This document shows, piece by piece, positions 1 through 7,953 of a DNA stretch of 17,146 nucleotides. Source of the stretch: CAZVWW01 sp964631265. GTDB taxonomy: Bacteria > Thermotogota > Thermotogae > MWEM01. The position numbers and the translations under genes were made by a program. The notes under the pieces were generated by a model. That model saw only the letters and a list, made by a program, of their open reading frames with translations. It was not told the origin of the DNA and did no database searches. The stretch lies in assembly GCA_964631265.1 (NCBI GenBank), contig CAZVWW010000043.1, positions 1-17,146 of the forward strand, written 5' to 3'. Every line of letters starts with the position of its first letter. Position 1 is the stretch's first letter.

Positions 1-594
1 GGGATCCTTTTGCTTGAACAGAAAGCGTCGGATATGGCTGAGGGCGAAGAAAAACGTGAGCTGGAGAAGCAACTTGAGGCGCTGAAAGAGAGGCTGAGAC
101 AGGAGAGTTATGTGGTTTCTTCCGAGTCCGGTAACGCAGTGGAGGTCCTTGTTCAGAAGGGGCAGTTTATCGAGAAGGGCCAGGAACTGGTTAAGGTTGA
201 GAGAACGGGGGAGACGGTCAAGGACCTTGTGGCGGTTCTGTATTATCCCGTTGACGAGGGTAAGCGGATCAAGTCCGGGATGGCGTGCCGGCTGGTTCCC
301 TCCACGATCAACAAGGAGCAATACGGCTTTCTGCTCGGGACGGTTGTCTCCGTTTCGGAATATCCTTTAACAGAAAAGGCCATCGCTGATTTTACCGGAA
401 GCACGGAATTCGGAGAACTCTTTGCTCAACGGGTGGTACTGGAGGTTCTGGTTGATCTGATCCCCTCGGAGAAGACTGCATCGGGCTACACCTGGTCCTC
501 TCCGGATGGCCCTCCGGTTGAGATTGAAAGTGGAACCGTTTGTGATGGATTGACGATTGTCGATAGCGTCAGTCCCGCCAGTTTAATCTTATAG
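1..594 (+). CDS. NHLM-type bacteriocin secretion protein, HlyD-like periplasmic adaptor (5' end missing)
   Basis: The reading frame is open from base 1, so the start lies upstream of the window and only the C-terminal ~197 residues are present. The visible part begins in a charged Glu/Lys-rich coiled coil, then shows the second half of a lipoyl-like hairpin (SGNAVEVLVQKGQFIEKGQEL) and a beta-barrel region. The end (ASGYTWSS, then PVEIESGTVCDGLTIV and SPASLIL) matches, from memory, the C-terminus of the NHLM bacteriocin-system secretion proteins, which lack a C-terminal membrane helix. Members bridge an inner-membrane ABC exporter to the outer envelope. The next gene starts six bases after the TAG stop and in the same frame, and two NHLM-type ABC genes follow, which fixes the role. 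Family call is good; the substrate is inferred to be the peptide encoded at 7663-7929. Confidence 0.85.
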   Translation, partial: GILLLEQKASDMAEGEEKRELEKQLEALKERLRQESYVVSSESGNAVEVLVQKGQFIEKGQELVKVERTGETVKDLVAVLYYPVDEGKRIKSGMACRLVPSTINKEQYGFLLGTVVSVSEYPLTEKAIADFTGSTEFGELFAQRVVLEVLVDLIPSEKTASGYTWSSPDGPPVEIESGTVCDGLTIVDSVSPASLIL

Positions 595-600
595 CAGGGG

Positions 601-2784
601 GTGTTTGGCATTAAACACAGGATTCAGAAGACCCCCACCGTTCTTCAGGCCGAGGCCGTTGAATGCGGTGCTGCAAGCCTTGGAATGATACTCGGTTATT
701 ATGGAAAATTCGTTCCGCTTGAAGCGCTCAGATACGAGTGCGGCGTTTCAAGAGACGGCAGCAATGCGTTGAATGTCATTAAAGCGGCACGGCATTACGG
801 GCTTGAGGCCAAGGGAAAGAAGACAGACATCGAGCATTTGGCTGAGTACGAGTTCCCGGTTATTCTCTTCTGGGGATTCAGTCACTTTCTCGTACTCGAA
901 GGGATCAAAAAGGGGACGTATTATCTGAACGACCCGGCATTGGGCCATCGCCGATGTGACGAAACCGAATTCAGGAGACTGTTTACCGGCATCGTCCTGA
1001 CATTCAAGCCCGGTGATGGTTTTGAAAAATCGGGCAAAAAAGAGGGTGGCTTCATTCCTCTGCTGAAGGAAATCAAAGCGGATAAGAGCGTGTTGTTCTT
1101 TCTTCTTCTCTGTGCGTTCCTGATGACCGTTTCCGGTATCATGATCCCGGCTTTCTCAAGGATTTTCATCGACAGTATCCTAATCCCGGAACGTTCCGAA
1201 TGGCTCGCCCCGCTGATCGGGGTGATGGCCCTGACGGCCGGTTTAACGGGACTGGTTCTCTTCCTCCAGCACAAGACCCTGCTGAAACTCGAAAACAGTA
1301 TCGCAGTGAGCAAATCCTCCTCGTTCTTCGACCATGCCATCAGGCTGCCGCTCAAGTTCTATTCTCAACGATATGCCGGCACGCTGTACAACGTCATGAA
1401 TTCAGGCGAGCAGTTAGCCAGATCGCTGGGTAACGAATTTCTGATGGCCCTTTTAAACATCTTTTTTGCCTCTTTTTTTGTTGTCATCATGCTTCAGTAC
1501 GATGTTCTGCTGACCCTTGTAAGTTCCTCTTTCATCATCTTAAACATCATAGCGGTCTATTATTCCGGCAAACGGATTCGCGAGGAATACCATGTTCTGC
1601 TGGCGGATGAGGCAAAGCTTTCGGGAATAGCCGTCTCCGGGGTGCAATCGATCGAAACCCTTAAGGCAACGGGACAGGAGTCCATATTCTTCACGAGATT
1701 GGTCGATCAGTACACGATGCTGCAGAACATGATGTTCAGAATTACAAAGAAAACGCAGTTATTCGGCATGATACCAAAATTTTCGGAATTTGTCTCCGTT
1801 GTCCTTCTGCTGTTAATCGGTGGATTGAAGATCATGGATGGTTCTCTGACGGTGGGTGAATTTGTTGCGTTTCAAGCCTTGACAGCCGCCCTTTACGTGC
1901 CGGTACAGCGGTTCATGTCGCTTCTTCTGAATTTGCAGAAAAGCGATGCCGACAAAAAGAGGATCGAGGATGTCATGAAATATCCCGAGGATGCCTATCT
2001 TCACAGGAATGTTGAAGAGAGCGATTCCGATGTCAGGAAACTCCAGGGAAAGATCGGGATAAGAGGGTTGTCGTTCGGGTACTCAAGACTTGATAACCCC
2101 CTCATCGAGGACTTCAATCTGGATGTTGAACCGGGCAAACGGATTGCCTTTGTCGGGGTTTCGGGGAGCGGCAAGACCACACTCGGCAAGCTCATTGCAG
2201 GGCTTTTACAGCCGTGGAGCGGAGAGATAAGACTGGACGGAATGCCTTTCAACAACCTGTCGGTTTCGACCACCACTAACTCTGTGGGTTATGTTGAACA
2301 GGATGTCATCCTCTTTTCGGGAAGTGTCCGGGACAATATCACCATGTGGCGAACCGGCGCCGACAACATCACCGACTATGATGTTATCCGGGCGGCAAAA
2401 GACGCCTGTATTCATGAGGAGATCACCGCTTTTTCCGGCGGCAGCTCAGAAGGCTCCGAATACGATTATCAGCTCCGTGAATTCGGCAAGAACATCAGCG
2501 GCGGGATGAAGCAACGGATTGAGATCGCGAGATGCCTTTGTAAGAACCCCTCCATCCTGATCATGGACGAGGCGACCAGCGCGCTTGACTCAAGGACGGA
2601 GCAGCAGATCGACCTGAATCTCAGAAAAAGAGGCTGCACGACGATTGTTATATCCCACAGGTTGAGCACGATACGCGACTGTGATGAGATCATCGTTCTC
2701 GAGAACGGAAAAGTCATACAGCGGGGTAAGCACGACGACCTGATTCAAGAGAACAGCACTTATTCCAAACTGATTGAGATGTGA
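601..2784 (+). CDS. NHLM-type bacteriocin ABC exporter with C39 leader peptidase
   Basis: This 727-residue protein is a peptidase-containing ABC exporter that would cut leaders at double-glycine-type sites and export the released peptide across the inner membrane. The N-terminal C39 domain (about residues 10-140) has Cys22 (AVECGAASLGMIL), His95 (GFSHFLVLEG) and Asp111 (LNDPALG), the expected catalytic set. A membrane domain of hydrophobic helices covers about 158-435. The nucleotide-binding domain has Walker A GVSGSGKTT (Lys525), signature ISGGMKQR, Walker B ILIMDEATSALD and the switch His (ISHRLST). The start is GTG at 601, which places KTPTVLQ at the normal distance from the N-terminus. 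The purine run AGGGGG directly abuts this GTG, so initiation probably depends on coupling to the upstream gene. Nothing looks broken. The gene sits between the HlyD-like adaptor and a second ABC protein, the standard NHLM order. Confidence 0.93.
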   Translation: MFGIKHRIQKTPTVLQAEAVECGAASLGMILGYYGKFVPLEALRYECGVSRDGSNALNVIKAARHYGLEAKGKKTDIEHLAEYEFPVILFWGFSHFLVLEGIKKGTYYLNDPALGHRRCDETEFRRLFTGIVLTFKPGDGFEKSGKKEGGFIPLLKEIKADKSVLFFLLLCAFLMTVSGIMIPAFSRIFIDSILIPERSEWLAPLIGVMALTAGLTGLVLFLQHKTLLKLENSIAVSKSSSFFDHAIRLPLKFYSQRYAGTLYNVMNSGEQLARSLGNEFLMALLNIFFASFFVVIMLQYDVLLTLVSSSFIILNIIAVYYSGKRIREEYHVLLADEAKLSGIAVSGVQSIETLKATGQESIFFTRLVDQYTMLQNMMFRITKKTQLFGMIPKFSEFVSVVLLLLIGGLKIMDGSLTVGEFVAFQALTAALYVPVQRFMSLLLNLQKSDADKKRIEDVMKYPEDAYLHRNVEESDSDVRKLQGKIGIRGLSFGYSRLDNPLIEDFNLDVEPGKRIAFVGVSGSGKTTLGKLIAGLLQPWSGEIRLDGMPFNNLSVSTTTNSVGYVEQDVILFSGSVRDNITMWRTGADNITDYDVIRAAKDACIHEEITAFSGGSSEGSEYDYQLREFGKNISGGMKQRIEIARCLCKNPSILIMDEATSALDSRTEQQIDLNLRKRGCTTIVISHRLSTIRDCDEIIVLENGKVIQRGKHDDLIQENSTYSKLIEM

Positions 2785-2788
2785 TCGG

Positions 2789-5464
2789 ATGGTTGACAAG
2801 GTTCAAGCAATTATCAAAAAAAACGCCTTTATATCAAATGCCTCAGGCCGATTCCAAATCGGACCGGATGACTATCTGAAGGTCATCAAAGGCCGGGCGG
2901 ATGTTTTTATAGCCGGGGCGGCGGCTCAAAGCAAAGAGGCCCCGCAGGAGATAACGGGACGGCTTATTTATCTTGCAAGCGCTTATGAAGGGGATGCACT
3001 TGTCTTCTTTGAGGTCCCCGAAGGCTTCACCTTTATCATCCGGTGCATCAACGATTCGATGGTCTCTCTGATTGAGAGAGAACGCGAGGATTATCAGAAG
3101 CTCCGCGAGGCGGTTCCTGAAGCGTTTGAAAAGACGGGAAAAGAATGGAACAAGCGGTTGAAGAAGTTCCTTTATGCCGAAAACAACCGGTTTGAGTCCG
3201 GAGAACCTGAATCGCGGGATGCCTTGAAGATGCAACAGAAGGAGATCATCCGCCGGATCATCAAACAGATCAAGAACGATGATGAAAGAGACCTGACAGG
3301 GATTCAGGAAACGGCCCGACAGGACGGGAAGGAATACGAAAAGGCAAGAGCGAGACTGAATGAACTCTATACCCGTGAGGAGAACCGGCAGGAGCACCAA
3401 AAACGCATTAAGGGACATCCGCTTCTCAGGGCCTGTACGCTTGTGGGTAAAGAGCAGGGTCTGACGATAACGGAGATGTCCGGGGCTTTGTTGGAGGCGG
3501 CAGCCGACCCCCTGCAAACCATTGCCAAAAAAGCGGGCTTCAAGTACAGACAGTTTAACCTCGACGGGGACTGGTTTAAAAGAGATCTCGGATCGTTTAT
3601 CAGCTGGAATCAAGATGATGAGGTCCTCGCCGTTGTGAAGAACGGGGGCGGTTACCTCTGTCACAACATGGAGAGTGGTGCGCATTTCAAGGTAACAGCC
3701 GATAATGCCTCGAAAATTGTCAATAAGGGATACTACCTTTACAAACCACTTCCCCGCAAACCGGTATCTTTCATCGAGTTCTTTCAATTCGCGTTTTCCC
3801 CCTTAAAAACCGGTACCATCGTGAACATCGTCCTGTTCGGGGCCATATTCGGACTTCTAAGTGCTCTTGTACCAGTCATCACGGGATATACCATCGAAAA
3901 TCAGATCCCGGCCCGGCAGCGGACAGAACTATTACAGATTGTCCTCTTTCTGCTGGCAACAGGGATCTCCGCGACACTCTTCAACCTGATTAAATTCCGA
4001 ATGACCTCAAAACTCGAGTTCAAAACCGATATGAAGATGCAAACAGCCCTCTGGGACAGACTCATCAATCTGCCGGCCTCTTTTTTCAGACATTATTCGT
4101 CGGGAGAGATCGGCAAAAAGGTGATCGGCTTCTATCGAATGCGCCTTATCATCTCAACGATCATCTCGGACACCCTTCTCTCGGCTATCTTTTCCGTTTT
4201 TTTTGTTGTCATCCTCTTTTTTTACAGTCCTGAGATGGCCCTGGCAGCGATGGGGATCTCCCTTTTGAATGTCGTTGTCATCCTTATAACCGGCTATTTT
4301 CAGATTAAAACCGGGTATGAAAAACTGAGAAACGCCGACCGGCTTTCCGGGGTCATGCTCGAGATGTTTTTCTCAATCGCCAAGATCAGGCTCTCAGCTT
4401 CGGAGAAGCGTGTTTTTGCCAACTGGAGCAGAGCTTACACCCGATACAAGGAAAATGACATCCGCGAAAAAGAGATCCATCACATCAATAGCCTCTACAT
4501 CAGTGTGATGACCATTATCAGCACCATCATCATCTTCTACATGGCCTATACCAGGGGAAATCTTTCCATTGGCGGGTTTGTGGCGTTCAACAGTGCGTTT
4601 GTCTCTTTTCAGGCGGTACTGGCCTCGCTCTCAAACACCACCCTCTCTCTCAGCACGGCTTACGCCCTTTTAAAAAATACAAAGCCCATCCTCGACGAGA
4701 TCCCGGAAAAGGCTGAAGACAAGGCCGGGGTCGGTGAGATCAAGGGAGAGATTGAGTTCAACAACTGTTCTTTCCGTTATGAAAAGCATTCAAAAGAGGT
4801 TTTCAGCAACCTCAACATGACAATAGAAGACGGGGATTATGTGGCCATCGTCGGTGCCTCCGGAAGCGGGAAATCAACGATGATGCGGCTCATTCTCGGA
4901 TTTGAGCAACCTTCAGCGGGAAAAGTCTATGTCGGTGGCAGAGATCTGGAAGAGGTTGACATTACCGGTATCCGGAAACAGATGGGGGTCGTCCTCCAGA
5001 ACAGCAAACTACTCTCCGGAGACCTGTTCATGAACATTGCCGGCAGCGACCCGCGGATAACAGAGGAGGAGGTCCTTGAGGCCTGCGAGAAGGCGGGCAT
5101 CAAAGAGGACGTCGAGGCACTTCCGATGGGCCTGAACACCTTCATCAACGACAGCACATCCACCATTTCCGGCGGACAGAAACAGCGGATCCTGATCGCC
5201 AGGGCGTTGATTCAGAAACCCAAGATCCTGCTCTTCGACGAGGCCACAAGCGCACTCGATAACCACACCCAGCGTATCGTAACGGATACGTTGAAAAGTC
5301 TGAACACAACCCGGGTGATCATCGCCCATCGATTGAGCACCGTCAAAGCGTGTGACCGGATATATGTTCTGAATGCAGGCCGAATAGCCGAAAGTGGTTC
5401 ATACGATGAATTGATGGCAAAGAAGGGCCTCTTTTACAAGCTCGTCGAACGTCAGGTCATGTGA
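2789..5464 (+). CDS. NHLM-type bacteriocin ABC exporter, permease/ATPase subunit without peptidase
   Basis: This is the partner ABC protein of the NHLM export system, about 891 residues. It has a long soluble N-terminal part (about 1-330) with a charged helical stretch near 90-220, then membrane helices (about 345-630), then an ATPase domain. The ATPase has Walker A GASGSGKST (Lys695), signature ISGGQKQR, Walker B ILLFDEATSALD and IAHRLST. The N-terminal domain has no C39 Cys/His signature. The long N-terminus ahead of a normal exporter core is typical of this family as I know it. I chose ATG at 2789, four bases after the previous stop; a TTG at 2774 in the same frame would overlap the previous gene and is less likely. 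No strong ribosome site precedes it, so translational coupling is likely. It probably forms a heterodimer or a two-stage exporter with the C39 protein. Confidence 0.9.
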   Translation: MVDKVQAIIKKNAFISNASGRFQIGPDDYLKVIKGRADVFIAGAAAQSKEAPQEITGRLIYLASAYEGDALVFFEVPEGFTFIIRCINDSMVSLIEREREDYQKLREAVPEAFEKTGKEWNKRLKKFLYAENNRFESGEPESRDALKMQQKEIIRRIIKQIKNDDERDLTGIQETARQDGKEYEKARARLNELYTREENRQEHQKRIKGHPLLRACTLVGKEQGLTITEMSGALLEAAADPLQTIAKKAGFKYRQFNLDGDWFKRDLGSFISWNQDDEVLAVVKNGGGYLCHNMESGAHFKVTADNASKIVNKGYYLYKPLPRKPVSFIEFFQFAFSPLKTGTIVNIVLFGAIFGLLSALVPVITGYTIENQIPARQRTELLQIVLFLLATGISATLFNLIKFRMTSKLEFKTDMKMQTALWDRLINLPASFFRHYSSGEIGKKVIGFYRMRLIISTIISDTLLSAIFSVFFVVILFFYSPEMALAAMGISLLNVVVILITGYFQIKTGYEKLRNADRLSGVMLEMFFSIAKIRLSASEKRVFANWSRAYTRYKENDIREKEIHHINSLYISVMTIISTIIIFYMAYTRGNLSIGGFVAFNSAFVSFQAVLASLSNTTLSLSTAYALLKNTKPILDEIPEKAEDKAGVGEIKGEIEFNNCSFRYEKHSKEVFSNLNMTIEDGDYVAIVGASGSGKSTMMRLILGFEQPSAGKVYVGGRDLEEVDITGIRKQMGVVLQNSKLLSGDLFMNIAGSDPRITEEEVLEACEKAGIKEDVEALPMGLNTFINDSTSTISGGQKQRILIARALIQKPKILLFDEATSALDNHTQRIVTDTLKSLNTTRVIIAHRLSTVKACDRIYVLNAGRIAESGSYDELMAKKGLFYKLVERQVM

Positions 5465-5478
5465 CACGTTATGGTTGA

Positions 5479-6597
5479 TCAGTCATCCAAAAAGATAAAT
5501 TGACCATCAGAGACAAATTTGATGAATATATTATCACCGACAAATTCCCCGTTTTCATCACAGGACAGCGTGCCGGTCACACCGTTGAATCCTTTCGTCT
5601 CATGAAGCGCCGATCTGAGCGCTTCGGGGGTTGGATCGTCCACGTTTTCAATGGCCTCTTTTAGGATCATGATCGTATCATAGGCGATTGCCGCATACAT
5701 GTCCGGGTCTTTTGCGTACCGGTTCCTGAACGCATCGACAAAATGTCTGTTCAGGGTGGTTGATCGTTTGAGTTTGTAATGGGTGGGAATGATGGTTCCC
5801 TCTGCAGCTTTATCGAGATACGCTATATATTCCGGGTAGTCGAGGGCGGATGTCCCGACGATGAGGAGTTCCGGGTCGCTTTTTTTAATCATCCGGATGA
5901 CATCTCTGGCCTTTTCAAAGGTCTTGGCCACCAGCAGGGCACGGTTGTCGAAGGCTTTCCATCGCTCAAGCACCTTCAGAAGATTACCCCGGTTGATGGT
6001 GGTTGTTCTGTCAACGACTTCAATCCCGTTCTCCGGACAGATTCTCTCCACCGAATCGGCCACCCCTTCGCCGAATTCATCATCGGCATAATAAATCGCC
6101 AGTCTCTGATACCCCTGCTCTTTGAGAAATTTCAGGGTGTGTTCCATGGCCTTCCGGTCATCGGGGATCGTTCTGAAGACACTGTCAAATCCGGGTTTCA
6201 TCAAATCAGGTGACGTTGCGCAGGAGGCAATATACACAATCCCCTCCCGATCGTAGATCCTGGAGGTGACAAGGGCGACCCGGGAGTTGAAATGCCCGAT
6301 AACGGCCAGGATCTCATCGTTGTTGACAAAGGAATAGGCCGCTTTCATCCCGTCCGCCACCGTTCCCTTGTCATCCATTTTGATGATTCTCAATTCTATG
6401 CCATCGATCCCGCCGTTGGCGTTAACCTCGTCCACGGCGAGCTCAACCCCGTCTGAAAACGCTATCTCTTCGTCCATAAAAAAGGGATAGGCCAGTCCAA
6501 TCACATATTCCCCGGAGGTGGATGACTCTTCTCCTGAGACCAATACAACAACCAGTATGAGAATGATGATCAGGAAGCTTCTTCTTGTTTTTTTCAT
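5479..6597 (-). CDS. Orphan periplasmic substrate-binding protein, branched-chain amino acid (Peripla_BP_6) type
   Basis: This 372-residue protein has a Sec signal peptide (MKKTRRS, then a hydrophobic run to about residue 21, cut near LVSG/EES). No Cys follows, so it should be soluble in the periplasm rather than a lipoprotein. The mature part matches type I periplasmic binding proteins of the Leu/Ile/Val family: IGLAYPFF, GVELAVDEVNANGGIDG, VIGHFNSRVALVTSRIY, SVFRTIPDD, then YAAIAYDTIMILKEAIE. No permease or ATPase genes for amino acid uptake are nearby, so it may deliver a ligand to a distant transporter or act as a sensory input; this is inference. The start ATG is preceded by AAGGTGG on the - strand with a 7-base gap. 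It converges on the export operon with only 14 bases between stop codons and no visible terminator there. The ligand cannot be read from sequence. Confidence 0.88.
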   Translation of the reverse strand: MKKTRRSFLIIILILVVVLVSGEESSTSGEYVIGLAYPFFMDEEIAFSDGVELAVDEVNANGGIDGIELRIIKMDDKGTVADGMKAAYSFVNNDEILAVIGHFNSRVALVTSRIYDREGIVYIASCATSPDLMKPGFDSVFRTIPDDRKAMEHTLKFLKEQGYQRLAIYYADDEFGEGVADSVERICPENGIEVVDRTTTINRGNLLKVLERWKAFDNRALLVAKTFEKARDVIRMIKKSDPELLIVGTSALDYPEYIAYLDKAAEGTIIPTHYKLKRSTTLNRHFVDAFRNRYAKDPDMYAAIAYDTIMILKEAIENVDDPTPEALRSALHETKGFNGVTGTLSCDENGEFVGDNIFIKFVSDGQFIFLDD

Positions 6598-6658
6598 CGT
6601 TCAACCACCTTTGCGGTTTTTTTAATGAAACCTGCTCAAGTTGTTCATGAGACATAAA

Positions 6659-6667
6659 ATTATATCA
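6659..6667 (-). promoter_or_regulatory. Extended -10 promoter for the substrate-binding protein gene
   Basis: Read on the - strand, the sequence is TGATATAAT: a perfect TATAAT with the TG of an extended -10 one base upstream. It lies about 60 bases ahead of the start codon at 6597. No good -35 sits 17 bases upstream, which fits an extended -10 promoter. Transcription would begin near 6652. The same nine bases form the promoter of the signalling operon at 9049-9057. Confidence 0.55.
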
Positions 6668-6760
6668 TAAACAAGCGCCTGCTGTTACGATTCCCATGAA
6701 GGGTCGTTTTGAAATGATGGGCTTTGGAATGTATGAAGACCGGTTTAAAAATTGAAGTCT

Positions 6761-6784
6761 ATATCGATCAATATTTGGCGATAT
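6761..6784. promoter_or_regulatory. Candidate operator dyad over the -35 box
   Basis: ATATCG (6761-6766) and CGATAT (6779-6784) form a perfect six-base inverted repeat with a 12-base gap. The right arm overlaps the -35 hexamer TTGGCG (6775-6780) of the peptide-cassette promoter, where a bound regulator would block RNA polymerase. Short dyads arise by chance in A+T-rich DNA, so function is inferred. Confidence 0.35.
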
Positions 6785-6803
6785 GAAGAAATTATGTTAA
6801 AAT
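6775..6803 (+). promoter_or_regulatory. Sigma-70-like promoter of the radical SAM/precursor cassette
   Basis: TTGGCG (6775-6780) and TAAAAT (6798-6803) are separated by exactly 17 bases, and each matches the consensus hexamer at four or five of six positions. Transcription would start near 6810, about 90 bases before the radical SAM start codon. Two inverted repeats overlap it, one at each box. The rest of the 304-base gap (6598-6901) holds the divergent promoter of the substrate-binding protein gene and no convincing gene. Confidence 0.55.
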
Positions 6804-6822
6804 TAAGAATATTACTAATTTT
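6799..6822. promoter_or_regulatory. Candidate operator dyad over the -10 box and start site
   Basis: AAAATTA (6799-6805) and TAATTTT (6816-6822) are a perfect seven-base inverted repeat with a 10-base gap. It overlaps the -10 hexamer TAAAAT and the expected transcription start. Position suggests a repressor site, but the arms are all A/T, so chance is a real alternative. Confidence 0.35.
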
Positions 6823-6901
6823 CCGATACATCAAACACCACCACCTCCGGCTTAATCAATCACCACCCCGATTTCTACTGGAAAAAAAAGGGAGTTGAGA
6901 A

Positions 6902-7648
6902 ATGCAACTGGGTATATTCATCCTTGAGTTAACAAGAAGATGCAATATGGAATGTAAGCATTGCTTGCGCGGGGCACAGAGAAATGAGGAGTTGCCCAGG
7001 AAATATGTCCATGATTTTTTCTCCCGGGTAGATGTCATTCAAAGCATTACCTTGTCCGGCGGAGAGCCCTCTATTGCGCCCCATATCATTCAAGAAGTGG
7101 CTGAAGAAGTGACAATTACCGGCATCGACATTCAAAATTTCTTTATTGTCACCAATGGAAAAGAAGTCTCAGATGATTTTCTTGCTTCGGTGGAAGCCAT
7201 GAAAAAGGTCTGCAGTCAAAACGATAAAAGCCATATAGAAATCTCCAACCATATGTACAACAAAGGGCTTACGGAAAAGAATGTTCAAAGATTAAAGACA
7301 CTGAGCATCCCGGTAAGAAACAAATACAACAGCCAACTCTATTTCCCTTATGTGATTTATAACGAGGGGTATGCAAAGGAAAACAAGATTGGTTACAGAG
7401 AATACCCTCTTCCCGCCTATCGTAAGAAATATATTGATTTTGACCATGAATATCTCTCAAAAAAAATCATGCTTTATCTGAACACGCGTGGCAACGTCCT
7501 TTATGGGTGTGGCTGGTCTTATGACTCCCAGGAAAATGACCAGCATATCATCTGTGAGGCAAAGGACTTTTCATTTGATAGATTTTTAAACTTTTTTGTT
7601 CGTTATTCAAGCCGAAAAGCAATCGAAAACAGTAACGTTTCGTCCTGA
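6902..7648 (+). CDS. Small radical SAM enzyme, putative RiPP maturase
   Basis: This 248-residue protein carries the radical SAM cluster motif CNMECKHC (Cys14, Cys18, Cys21), which binds the [4Fe-4S] cluster that cleaves S-adenosylmethionine, and the GGEP motif at 53-56. TNGKE near 84-88 fits a TIM-barrel strand end. The C-terminal part has only two further Cys residues (Cys203 in YGCGWSYDSQ and Cys218), too few for a normal SPASM domain, and no recognisable leader-binding domain. From memory the GC-x-W/D-SY motif recurs in a family of short radical SAM proteins in clostridia with no settled function. AGGGAG (6889-6894) lies seven bases before the ATG. The precursor gene follows after 14 bases, so it probably modifies that peptide; the chemistry is unknown. 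The gene is visibly more A+T-rich than the export and signalling genes. Confidence 0.85.
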   Translation: MQLGIFILELTRRCNMECKHCLRGAQRNEELPRKYVHDFFSRVDVIQSITLSGGEPSIAPHIIQEVAEEVTITGIDIQNFFIVTNGKEVSDDFLASVEAMKKVCSQNDKSHIEISNHMYNKGLTEKNVQRLKTLSIPVRNKYNSQLYFPYVIYNEGYAKENKIGYREYPLPAYRKKYIDFDHEYLSKKIMLYLNTRGNVLYGCGWSYDSQENDQHIICEAKDFSFDRFLNFFVRYSSRKAIENSNVSS

Positions 7649-7650
7649 TT

Positions 7651-7658
7651 GGAGGTGA
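7651..7658 (+). promoter_or_regulatory. Very strong ribosome binding site of the precursor gene
   Basis: GGAGGTGA is a full anti-Shine-Dalgarno match four bases before the ATG at 7663. It is the strongest site in the window and suggests that the peptide precursor is made in excess over its maturation enzymes. Confidence 0.8.
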
Positions 7659-7662
7659 AACC

Positions 7663-7929
7663 ATGACCAAAGCATTGTTGGAAAAAATCGCTATGGTGGA
7701 AAAGAAGGTGGGAAAAGACTGGATCAAATCCATGACGGATATCAAAACACAAGAGCAGTTAGAAGCCAAAGCAACAGAATGGGGGATCACCCTAACCCCT
7801 GCGGAAGCAGAGGAGGCGTTCACCCTGTTGTCCAAAAGAGAAGACCCGGAGCTCTCTGAGCAGGAACTTCTTGATGTAGCTGCCGGCGCCCATTTTGGAG
7901 TACCTGGCGGAAATGATGACGATAAATAA
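7663..7929 (+). CDS. RiPP precursor peptide with Nif11/NHLP-like leader
   Basis: This 88-residue peptide has a helical, acidic leader: LEAKATEWGITLTPAEAEEAF (about 33-53) has the shape of the Nif11-type leader, and LSEQELLDVAAG (64-75) resembles the ELSDEELEAVAGG end that precedes double-glycine cleavage. Cutting after Gly75 would leave a 13-residue core, AHFGVPGGNDDDK. The core has no Cys, Ser or Thr, one His, one Phe, three Asp and one Lys at the very end. The neighbouring radical SAM enzyme and GNAT are the likely modifiers, and the C39 exporter at 601-2784 the likely processing protease. The leader family is inferred by eye. An Ala-Gly site instead of Gly-Gly is slightly unusual. An alternative is that this is a small regulatory protein, but position, strong ribosome site and leader shape favour a precursor. 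Confidence 0.78.
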   Translation: MTKALLEKIAMVEKKVGKDWIKSMTDIKTQEQLEAKATEWGITLTPAEAEEAFTLLSKREDPELSEQELLDVAAGAHFGVPGGNDDDK

Positions 7930-7953
7930 ACATCACTTTGTGACATTCAAGAA

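Noticed and set aside
2843..3787. Long open frame of 314 codons on the - strand
   Set aside because: It is fully inside the second ABC gene, has no ribosome site and no recognisable domain, and the + strand frame carries clear exporter motifs.
6696..6755. Short + strand frame MKGRFEMMGFGMYEDRFKN
   Set aside because: It has no ribosome site, lies upstream of the cassette promoter and has no leader-like pattern.
6745..6831. Short - strand frame (MYRKISNILNF...) preceded by GGAGG
   Set aside because: The frame is 28 codons of A/T-rich sequence lying over the promoter boxes and dyads, and the ribosome-like site is 12 bases from the ATG. Chance is more likely.
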